The notes below the pieces were generated by a model. It was not told where the DNA came from and ran no database searches. It saw only the letters and a list, made by a program, of their open reading frames with translations. Positions 1-12,200 of a stretch of DNA of 64,000 nt are shown piece after piece. The translations under genes and the position numbers were made by a program. Position 1 is the first letter of the stretch. Each line of letters begins with the position of its first letter. This DNA is from Litomosoides sigmodontis (Eukaryota > Nematoda > Chromadorea > Rhabditida > Onchocercidae), in the NCBI GenBank assembly GCA_963070105.1, contig OY718808.1, forward strand, positions 9,913,898 to 9,977,897, in the 5' to 3' direction.

Positions 1-288
1 ATGTTAAGATTAATATAGATATTCCGCATCTGCACACATTAGTAATCAGTTCTGATTCTTTTGGTTTTTCCGAACTGATTCTGAAATTTTTTATTTATCT
101 CTGGTAACAATGCACAACTAAACAGTGTTCCTTAATTTCAAAAACTTGACAGTGGAATTCAAGTTAAAGGGTCACTCATCAACATTGCGTTTTGTAGCGC
201 ACATAAAAATCTATACAAGAATCATGGAGATGAGGAAAAAGACACGATTTTAATAAATCCAAAAAATCAAGCTCATTTCAACTTGCTT

Positions 289-3200
289 TTATCTAACAAA
301 GAAGTTCGAGAACATGTCGAATTTGCATCGCCACTCGGTGTTGTGTCTCTTACATTTTTTCAGTATTCTCTGAACTTCCGCTGAGTGAAACGATGATTTA
401 GCAGCTAAAGGAAATATGTTGAACTATGTTGCGTTTACAATTTAAACTCATCTCACCCATATATTTCTAGAAGAACAGCAATATCCTAAGAAGTGTGCAC
501 AAATATTCTGCAATAATTTTGTCTCACATTCGCAAAACATGATCTAAACCGTTAATAAGAATTAGTTAAATTTAAGGGATCAAAAAAATCAGTTAACAAA
601 GTCATGCCTGGTTCGAGCATGTGAAAAGCGAACTTTGTGTGCATTTCAAACCTTTTCAAACTCTACCTTTCGCTGCTGAACGAGTAAGCATACGATGCAG
701 TGAGTTGGATTTTTCATTAGCTGAAATGTACATTCTAGACTATGAATTTGTGCTTGACCACTGAAATTGCCCTTCACGAACCTTCCGACCTAGATGGCTT
801 GGTGGGAGAATTGAAGCATCTCAGACCGACAAGACAAATGTTTGTGGGTCATTTTAATATATGATCCAACTATTAAGAGAAAATCCTTTGTGTGCTATGT
901 AATTAGACAATTTAATGATTCGAAAAGTTTTCAACAATCTTACCGATATCTTCAGAATGTCAATCACTACGAGTAGAATAGCCAACCAGCTGCAGTGTCT
1001 GAAATGCTTTTTTTTTATTTTTTAGATGTAACTGTTTCATCTTTGTAATATTTTATGATCAACTGCTTTCCTTCATCCTAGAGGCGACAAGTTATGATTG
1101 GTAGAAGAGATTCTTTGCTGCCTCATTTAGAAGAAATCAAAGTAGAAGTACTTCTGCGGCGACAACAATGTAGAGTCACGACATTATGATAGCAGAATTT
1201 TTCCTAGTCTCGACTCCAGTACAATCGCTAAAGAGAAGGTAAAATGGAATGGTAGGTGGGAATCATTCGAATGTTATTCCCTGATTCCATTCCTTCAGTC
1301 TTCATCTATCCTCCACGACCCTATTTGCAACGTGTGCTGTTGCTGTTTCCTGCATGTCGAATCCAAAGATTGCAATGCATTGATTCCAAGTAGTAGCAAT
1401 GCACCTCCGATCAATTCTGGCTTTCACTATATTCAGTTTGATGATGAACTGTTGCTGGTGTATTGATTTGTTTCGAAGATGGATCAACTAACTTCATTAC
1501 AGAATTAGAAGTGATAGGCTATTTAGTTGAGAATCCACAGTAATCTTTACGAGGTGCGTCGTACCTGTAGTGAATGCATTGCTATCTTCCGGATTAGCTC
1601 TGGCACTTCTCGGTGCTCATCATGAAAAGCGTTCTGAAGTACGTTATCCAAGAAGATGAAGTGATCGCCCAGGCAGCATCACCGGCATGAACCAGAGGCT
1701 GAGCAACAGACGCTTCGCTCGCACTCACCAAAACTTCCGGTGCTCCTTTCTTTCCGTCTTGAAAACAGATTCCCGCGACAACCTCGCCGGCTGCATCCAT
1801 ATAAAAATGAGGGAATGCAGCTGTCTTCTCAAAGTGATTTACCCGCTCCACACGCAAAAATGCTCACTTTCATTGAGGTTTAAAACAAGAAAGCGGTAAT
1901 CAAATGGAGACAATGCCTGACAAAGGGCGCTGGAAGCATCGTGATCAAAGATCAAAGACCAGCCCTCAATGAATATCATCGCTGCACTTTTCCTCCGCCA
2001 CTTGACGACTTTTGCTTGCTTAGGTATTATTTCAATGAAAAGCTCTAGAAATGCAAAATGACTGGATAAGTGTGCAAAAAGCTTGCGACAAAAATTTGCA
2101 TAAAGGTTTCTGAATTTTACAGCATCTGTTCTCAGCGAACAACCAGTTCCCTTCTTATGCCTAAACGTCGTCTTCCGTCCTTTTTCAGTTCGCTACAGAC
2201 CTATTCCCCTCCATCACCTAGACCTCGATCTAGTTCAATCCATCTAAACTTCGGACAAACATTGAATATGCAAAACAGGCTTTGTGAGCATCATTGCCCT
2301 GCGTTGCTCATAAGCACTTAAAGTAAAACGACTTTTATGACTTATGAGTGAGATGACAATAGGCGGAAGGAGAATTTGATATCACTTGGAACTCTTCTCT
2401 TCACCACTATCTCCAATTCGAATGGCACCGTTAGCAATTCAAGATCACTCACTTGTGTAATAACTCTCCTACAGTAACCGAATTGAGTCGTCGGTCGGAT
2501 CGAGAGGAATTAAACGGAAGAGCACGGAAGAACAACCTGAGATTACGTCGGAAGGAGAGGCTCGCCGCGCATTCGGAAACCCGCACGGCCACTCTTCTAG
2601 AGATATTTGCGTTCAAAATGTGCAACATGGATCAGTGTGGAGTTTGTAATTTGCACGTATTTCTTCGACAGGTGGCAGACACTTGGTTACCAACTTTTGT
2701 GTGCAAAAGTTTACATTTGTCAACGGTTGTAACTAATAATCAGTATTGGCTCTGCGCGTAACTATAAAGCACCGCTTCCGTCTTCAGCCGCACGTTACCG
2801 ACTTTACTGTCAGCTCCGATCTTACTGAAGGTCGAAATTCCGACTAGTCAGTCGAATTTCACACTGGCCGAGAAACGACGTTCAATTTTTAATCTTCTTG
2901 TATTGTAGTAATTGTATTTATGCAATTACGTAATTGGTTCTGTACATTTTAGAAATTGGCAGAAGCAAAAAGCTACTACCAGTGACCAGTGTGGTTGTTG
3001 ATCTAAAAGAAACGACAGAAGTGCTCTCTCCTTTCCCATCAATAGATTATTGATCTCTCAAGGACCGCAATCAACATAATTTGAAAATTTCAAGGGTTGC
3101 GGTTCCACGACACTTACGTGAAAAATCCGCTATGTGTAGGGAGCTAGCTTTATGCAACCATGTTGAGAAGGATTTACATGATTTGGTTTTCTTCTTTTCA

Positions 3201-6200
3201 TTCCTACAGTATCAAGTTTTGCTTCTTTGGCTGTTAACGCATTTAAGATTTCAATATTTTGCAGATTCAATTTTAGCCCCGGTTAACCATTTTGGTTTAA
3301 TGAAACATCTTAATCAAATCACAGGATGCAATAACAATGTTGTAATTTAACAAATTTTGGGACGAAATGATTTAAACTAATCTGATCACTAGGAAGAATC
3401 CCGTGTGGCTGCCTACAAAACAGAAAGATTGTAAAGCTTCACTAGGAGTTAGACGATATGTCAATACATTTCTTCTTAATCCTCGTGTGAAAATTCACTT
3501 ACATCGACGAATCAATTTTCGGAGAATAAGCGACGAAGTGATCTAAATTAATCTGATCACTAGGAGAAATCCCATGTGGACGCTTCTTACAAAACAGAAA
3601 GGTTGCAAGGCGCACTAAGAGTTAGACGATATGTCAATATATTTCCTGTTAATCCTTGTGTGAAATTCACGTTAAAAAAACATCGAGGCGACATCGAGAT
3701 TCAATTTTGGGATAGTAGGAGAATCACATTTCCGATTTTTAAGATGATTAGAATCCTGCAATACACCTGTTGATTATCCAAGAGTCAACAGATGTTACAT
3801 ATTGAAGAATGACAGATGTTGCACTATGCGGATTTTGCTTGAAAATGATTGAAGATACAGGGAAGAACGATTTCGTTGCAGTCCTCTGCACTTCCTCCTT
3901 CGGTCGTTTGCCGGAAACTACTGAATATAACTTACAAAATTTATCTAAGCATTTGAGAATCTGCCGATCTAAACATTTGAGAATTTTTACAGCAGTCGTG
4001 TCAGTGTTTTTCTCACAGAAATGTGAAAGCAATGAAGAGGAAATGCTTTCCGAAAATTTCAATATCAAAGAAAAATTAAAGGTCGTATAATTATACGTAT
4101 AAAACACACATCTCATGAAAAAACGAAACTCGAAACATTGGAAATGTTTTGCACGTGTGAAACTTAATATTAATGAAAAGCTTCCCTTCTAAAAATATTC
4201 GTGTGCAGCGTGCTATCAAAGAAAATTAACGCTTTCAGAATGCTGACTTTATTGAATTTAGCACGTTAAGGATGAAACTTTTATGTGTTGACCGAGTTTT
4301 CACAACCTTGTAATCTCTTATTAAACGAAGATATGACATACGGTACATACTGTTGTGAATTTAATTAATTCAAGAGAAATGTACATAGTCCGTACAGGAA
4401 TAGCATGAGAAATCCAGTGAAGTGAATAATTCAGATAGTAAAACAAATTTAAGGCACAATTCAAATAATTGAGTAGACTTAAACTCATTTCATCTTTTCT
4501 TCCAGAACCTGTTTAATAGTCCTGAAATGCGAGTTGGAGTTGGAGGACTGATACACTGATCACTCCCTGAGAAACATTCGTACACAAAAATAATGGATTT
4601 CGAAAGCGATTTCAACTTACCTGGCTGTATGTAAATATAAGGCTCCAAGAGTAAAAAAATTTATGAAAACAACTTACTTTCGCCCGACGCGCGAGAAACT
4701 TCTCTTTGGTACCTCTAAAAAATGACAAATGAAAAACGCAAGTAAAAAAGAAGTCAGAACCGGAAACCCTGCCCGAAATTAAATTAAAATATTGCTATTG
4801 TAACCTATTCAGATTTACTGTGCAAATTACGCGAATTGCAAAAGCTAAATTGAAACAAACCATCTATTTTTGTCAGAGTTGGTTCAAATCCTGATAAAGT
4901 TCGTTGCTTGGGAGGTGATCCACTTTCACTTTTCGCTGGAAAGAACAGAATTGGAATCATTTCAAGCTTATCGTTTTGATGAATAATTTGAAAAATAAAG
5001 AAAAAGTAGAAATAGTACCTATTCAAAACAATGAGTGCATAAACTTGTACGAAAAATGTTAAATTTAGTTGTTAAACTGAATCCTTAACTACAGCACTGC
5101 CCTTACCTTTTCTACCCGAACGAGTCAGCATAGGGTGAGATGAAGCCGAAGCCTCGTTCACTGAAAAAAGCTGTAATGAAATGAAATTCAATTAATATAC
5201 TTTGCAAAATTGTTTGGAATCTGCAGAGCATGTTTTATAATCTAGAATAAGTACGTAATTTAAATGCAACAATACATTGGGACACTTCTGATACCGCCCG
5301 CCTTCGTCGATTTGGTGAAGCTTTTGGAGTTGCAGATGGAATAGTTTCATCAACTGAAAACCGATGGAAAAGAATTAATTGGTAAATCGAAGAAACAACA
5401 AAATGGCGATGGAGTTATTCTGCATTCTGTAGTTCGATTACAATACTATCGCTGGTATTTGTTAACATATCCACTAGTTCATATTTAAAAAAAAAAAAAA
5501 ACCTTCAATTTGTTCTGATAGTGCCCGATTGCGGCGAAGCGATTTCCTTACTGTAGGGCCTGAAAAAAATGCATCCATCACGTTCGAACAGTTGAAACTA
5601 ATTCCGTTGAAAGCATTAAACAGTCAAATGTTTAATGTCATATTTTCTGCGCTGTTTAATGATTATAAATACATGAAGAAACTGTTTCCACGTATCATTT
5701 TTTCATAAGTATGGTAGTCCATCATTTAGTAACATACTTTTAGCCGATGTGGGTCGAGTTAGCCGCACCGGTGTTGCTTTGCGGCTGTCTGTTAAACTTG
5801 TTTCACTTTCCAAACGTTGTCGTCGTATTTCTTCACACTTCGGTGAATTTTTACCCGAAAGAGTCGCTTGAAACGAATATTTTGGTGTCGTTTCTTGATC
5901 CTCCCGATGACTTCGTCCTGCTTTTTCAGTTTTTTGTGAAATTTTAGCCGAAGATACAGTACGGACTGGACGTTTTGGTGTTGTTTCTCGACTATGTAAT
6001 GAACCTGCTCTACTTTTCGCACGCTTCCGTTGTATTTTATCAGTTTCCTGTAAACTTTTCGAGGAACGCCCAGTTCGAGATGAACGTCTTGGTGTCGTTT
6101 CCCGACTATGCGACGGACTTATTCTACTTTCCAAACATTTCTTCGACATCCTCTTAAACTCTGGCGACGACGATGCCAGTTTGGTCCCTGAAGGCAGGAA

Positions 6201-9200
6201 TAATCTTAAAACCTATATATCCGAGGTAGCACCTTAATTAAATTTATGAATTTCAAACACATTAACAAGCGGAAGTTGCATTACCTCTAGCTGCAGAACG
6301 AGTAAGTACACGATGCGATGAAGTAGATACTTCACTATCTAAAATAAAAATTAAAATCCATCTTCAAAAATAATCATATTACACTACTCCTTCATACATA
6401 AAGCTAACAATTTTTAATCATTATAAGTAATGATGAACAGTGAATGTTTAGTATACCAGAACTCGAAGATTGAAATGAATCGCTGAAAACGGTTCGATTT
6501 GTTTGCTTATTATCGGTAGCGTCTAAAAAAACTACATTATCTAAATATAGAATTATTTTTCAATATCTTTCCACAGACGTCATCTATTTCTGTCATGTTT
6601 ATTCGGGAAAATTTTTCCAATTCTAATTTCTGAAGAAATACAAACGATAAACGAATGATGCTGTCTGCTGAAAAAATGCCATGTTCCTTATGCTTCACTC
6701 AAAAAAACAACTGCTTTCATTATCTTTCAAAAAAAACAAACAAATATACCTTTATGTTTAGGTTTGCGTTTCCTATGAGAACATACTGACTCATAAAGTT
6801 CGAATTCCGCTTCTGAAATAAGAAACTGAGGAACAACGAAAATCGAAATTACCGCTTTTCATTGTATCATCATAAGTTCTAAATGCTTCAATCTTTTATC
6901 AGAAATCACTAGAAAATAAGTCTTTTATCCAAAATATCTAATTTCTAACTAAACCTCAAACGTCATAAGTGAAGTAACCGACCAGATGGAAAATATCGGT
7001 TACCACAATTTTCATTATCTATATTTTTTATGTTTAGTACGGTACAAATACCTTTAGCTGTAGATAAAGCTTGTCTCGATACCGTTTCCTGCACTGCTGG
7101 AATCGATGAGTATATTTTCCTGTCTTTAAAATGATAATTAATGACAGTCGACTATATCAATATGTTGATTAGTACGCAAACCATGTTAAGGTTTTATATA
7201 TTTTATTTCCTAAGATTTTTTATGTTACTTATGTTTTGAAATCAGATCTTACAGACAATTCGTAAATGGCTACAAATTAAACGATTATGTTTCTATGTTA
7301 GTCGCGTAAAATTCAAAGTTTAAAAAAAATGCAAGAACATAATTATGAAACTTTTAGAGCCATAATATGAAATTTATGAAATTCGAAGTTTGACAGTTAC
7401 CTTCCTCATCGGTCGATCCTTTGCACGTACTCGTCGATTTCATTTTAAACTGGGAAATTATTGCTTTTTCTATTTTCGTGGATGTTGGATCAGTTTTAAT
7501 CCTTTGTTCAAGTGTAACTTCTTTCTGCAACGATTCATCCGTAGTCGATGTGATCTTACTTTCCATATTGGTTGTTACTTCATCGATTAAGGAACTTGAT
7601 CGCTTTTTTGGTGGCCTTGTAGAGATTTTAACTTTATCAGCAGGAGCATGTCTGAAGATTTCCGTGGTAGTTAATACTGAGGCATTTTCAAGACCAGCAT
7701 CCATTATATTTTGCTTCCCCTCCGTGCACACATCTAAAATGATGTCTTGAGTTCCTGCATACAATGGATTGTGTGGATCCTTGCGTTCTTCGTAACTCAC
7801 TGTCACCGGAGTTGTATGTCTTTCCTGAATCAAGAATTTTTCATTTTTCCCAATCGATTGCTCAATTTTATTGTGATCTTTTATTTCATTTTGCCTTTCG
7901 AAATATTCCAGTGCTCCTTCGTGAGCTTCATCTCGTCTTTCCTGATACTCCACAATATCCGACTCACTCTGCTCCTCAATCGATATTTTGTGTGGATTTT
8001 TTTGATTTGCAACATCAATAGCTTCCCTTTTTTCTCGCTTATCTGTCAAAATTTCATGTTCATTCTGTGGCTTCAAGTGTTCATCCAAACAAAGCTTCTT
8101 CGTGTCCGTAAATTCCAATGAATCCTACAAAGTAACTTTCAATCAGCCAAACACATCCAGATATTATTTTTAAATTAGTTCCTTCAGTGCTTTGCCACAA
8201 GTGATGAAGGCATAATTTCTGATTTTCTGGAAAAATGTCACTGTGTAATGAAACGTAAAATGAAGCTTATCGTTCTTATAGAAAAGTAACACCGACTTAT
8301 TATTAGATATCGCAATGTCCTTATTAAAAGAAAAATGAGAAAAAAAGCTCTAACATAATACCTGATTTAAGGCATCAACACATTTCGTTTCGGCGATATC
8401 AGATTTTTGTTCTTCTATTTGACTAGTGTTTGAAGAAGTGCTGAAAATGAACACCAGAAATAAAAAAAAATCAATTGTTTTTTGCTCTTTCTCCTGATCT
8501 TTGTAATCTAAACAACTAGAAATAACATCTCACCTCCCAGAATTAGATATGGCTGAGTTTGAAAGATCGAATCGAAGGCTTTTGAACTGCGAGTCTGTTG
8601 CTGAAACTTGCAAGAAGTGAAAAGAGGAACCATGAAAAAATACCAATGTTCTTCGAAAATTTCGCGTGCATTAAGAATTTATTTTTAGATGTTAGTAATA
8701 AAAAAGTTCATTTTTGGCAGAATATACCGTCAACCGGTGCATTCACATGCTTCGGTTCTTTTCGAGTTTTCAAAATGGAGGCCGGCGGCATGACTGGAGA
8801 AAATTGGCCATCCGTCAACGAAGTAGGTGAATCCTCTGTATGTGCTCCAAATGCATAAAGACGTCGTGGTGTGGGCGTTTGCAACAAGCGGTGAACATTT
8901 TCCAGATCCTCTTTAGATAAAATTCTAAAGTAGAAATTTTTTTTGGCAGATAGCATGAACTCGAAGTTTATGACGCTAAATTAAATTATTGGTAAAAATT
9001 ATGAAATACCTCTCGTAATTCGTAACACGCCTATCGCATACGGGGCTTATGCGGTAGTTCGACCTTTTTGGAGTTATTTCTAACTCAACTGGATTGCCGA
9101 CAACATCATGCTTTTGCTGTGATGCCTTCATTATTTCATTACATGGTCTTAAAAAAACACACTTCTTTACAAGCAACAAATGATCCCGATATAACATTAT

Positions 9201-12200
9201 TTTTAAAGATTCCAAAACAACAAAACACTTCGAATCTTATTTATAAGATTGTGATTTTTCTCTGCACCTTCTCTCAAAATTTATAAAAAAACCGAATAAA
9301 TTCATGTAATTAAGAATTCGTTTTGAACAAAAAAGCTACCTTGTAGCTGGCGATAAGTATGGATGCGCCACTGCACACTGTCTGGATAGTGTATCCCTTA
9401 TCACTTTTCCTCCACCACCTTAAAAAAGTTATGCCTTATAAAAATTTCATCCGTCCATACTTATATTTCGAATTAAAAATGTATCGTATACCTGAATTTT
9501 GTAATGTTGCAGGAGAATCATATGAAAATGCATCATTTGTCTGGATTAGTGGGAAGTCTCCTAATATCCTTGCTGTCCACCGATCACAACGATCTAGTAG
9601 AATTCCACTTTTTGGTCTCTCCGGCTGGAAACTCATCTCATTATTCATTAAATTATTTCATTATCCATACAGTTATTCCTCCAGAAACAAAACTAAGTAA
9701 TCAAAATTTATAATTTAAAAAGCTGACTACCGAAATATTTTAGTTTTCAGAGCTTATCACCTGTCAGCTATAATCGAAGAATGACAAAGAAGCATCGCAA
9801 AAACTTGCCGGTAAAAGATGACTAAACATTTTGCGCCTTAAACAAAAACGATTCCACTCACGAATTCCATTAGACCGTTTCAACAAGTTTCCTAAAAAAG
9901 CTAATTAGTGCAATAGTCAAAAAAGACATTCGTAAAATAAAAATTCAAACTTTTAAGCCTAAGCAAATGCTTTCACAGTGGAAAATTCACATGTAATAAA
10001 AAACACATCAGTTCAGTCAAAAGTGATACAATAAAATATTTACTGAAACATCTATCGCATCACGCCACCTTTTATAAATTCAATTTCCTTCCGGTCTAGA
10101 ATTAAACGTTTCATAAGTCGTTGAACTTCATAAACCGTCTCTTCCGCTTTCACGCCAGAAATCGTGCTTTGTCCACATTCGGCAGAAGATTTCTGAGCAT
10201 TAAGAGAACAAGTTTGGCATTTAACTTATGGAAGTAAGTTGAGTGTTCCATATTGTAGGTTACACACAGTTTAGTTTAGATGGGTATGGAAGTAAGTTGA
10301 GTGTTCCATATTGTAGGTTACACACAGTTTAGTTTAGATGGGTAATAGAAGAGCAGAGAAGGACTGGACACTTAAAATTTGACTTTTTTGCGACAAATAT
10401 GTAGCAATCATTGCTGACATGAAAATGCAAAAATTCTGTTCAGAAAACATTCACAAATATGAGATCAAATCGAGATCAGACTTTTGGTGCCGTTGTTAGC
10501 AAAATGATGACCCATTGATTCCAAAACTTTCGTTACACATGGAGTGAGTTAAAGAACTGTGTAAGCACCGTTAATTAGGATCATATAAGTGAAACTAATC
10601 TATGTATCACATTGCGCGCGCTTCATATGTAGCAGCTTGAAACAATTTTAAATACACCCGCTTGACAAGTACGTTATATTATACCTCTAATCCACAATCG
10701 TTTCTCCAACTCGACTCTATTTGATTACATATCGCTTGATTTCTATATGGAAAGCGCCATTTAAAACGATTAAAAACTTTTGGCTCCTAAAGGCTCATAT
10801 TTTACATTAACATATTTATTTAATATATGGTAGTAAAAGCTATGGGTTAAAATAACCCACTTTTCCATGTTTCATTCAAAGAAAGAGAGGAGTTACTGCA
10901 TTAGTGAAAAACACTTTTGAGTAACTTAAAAAATAATTTGAATACAATAACAAACCTTTCCCATAAGATCATCGTAATCAAGTAAAAAATATCCAATTAG
11001 CTTGTGTTTTGATGTCTCTGTGATTTTTATTGCAAGTGCAACAGAAAGCAGGGACTAAAAGTATTTGCAATTGCACCACAATACGCTTCTAGTTAATGAT
11101 GATTAACAAATATGATTCTTCAACATCATTAAACGTTACTCACCAGTGCAATTTTTTAATAATTGTAACAATTTTAATTTTTTAATTATTGTCCAAATAC
11201 TGGAATGAATTATCTTAACAATCTCAAGCGATTCGAAGATAAGACTACTGCTATTGGTTGAGTTTGATACTTAACAATTTAATCGTCAACGGCCAAAGAT
11301 GAGAAGGATGGCAAAATAGCTAGCACTACTAACCTTCTGCAGAAAAGTTGTTTTCTACTAAAAGATGAGATGTAATAAAAACATAAATTCAGGACTTCTC
11401 TAGTATTACTAGAACTCACACCAATTGAATTCGGTGGATACCATTCGTCGGCAGTTAGACCACACCAAAAAGTTTCATCCGGACAAGCATTTTGCATTTC
11501 TTCCAGTAAATTTACTATATATAGCTTGGACCTGAAAAACGAAGTATTGATGAGAATTCAATGATGATGGTAACAGAGATATTAAAAAAAGAATTGATTA
11601 ATTCTTCCCTCTGATCAACCCACATATATAGCCGGATAAAATCCAATAAAATAACTGGAATATTGAGGGTGTTCAATCTTCGAAGATTCGCTGTGGTCTA
11701 TTCTTGCGAAAAGAAAACCGATGCTAATTTGAACATCAAAATAATGAGAGTGAACTTGCCCTGCAGCTAAACGTTGTTTACGTTCATCCACTTTTGCTTT
11801 TATACGAGCGTTAAAAGCAGTGTAATTTTTTACTGGAAGCAATCCACCATAATGAAAAAGAAACACGACACTGGTGTAGAAGACCAAATTTCTAGATGCC
11901 ATCATGTTATAATTTGAGGTAGTTGCTTCCGCAACTTTTTCTGCAAACGAGGCAATCAATATCAAATTTATCTAATAAACAACTTTGTTCGTCATTTTTT
12001 TGCATAATCAACAAAATTAACTTTCCTCTCAGAAATATAGGAAATAATGAAAAAAACAATGAGTCAAAATGATAAACCAAACAATGAACCAAAATGATTG
12101 TGTGCATTTGTAGGTCAAAGCAAGAAGCAAAGTTAACAAACCCGACGGCACTCTTTTCGAAATTTCAACAAATAGATCAGCTGCATAATGAAAAACTGCT

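Larger units (their letters stand above)
721..4510. other. Long ELYS 3' intron region, mostly non-coding
   Basis: Sequence between the last recognised ELYS tail exons. It holds a diverged tandem duplication (3361-3722), a GC-richer minus-strand reading frame (1594-2187) and a plus-strand open frame at 2453-2761 (arginine-rich first half) with no start or splice context I can defend. At least one short ELYS exon should lie here, because the phase leaving the PPTPTRISGLLN exon (about 4549-4511) does not match the exon at 720-667. I could not place it. Confidence 0.5.

Noticed and set aside
2453..2761. 102-codon plus-strand open frame in the ELYS intron
   Set aside because: Arginine-rich start is suggestive, but there is no splice context, homology or second exon.
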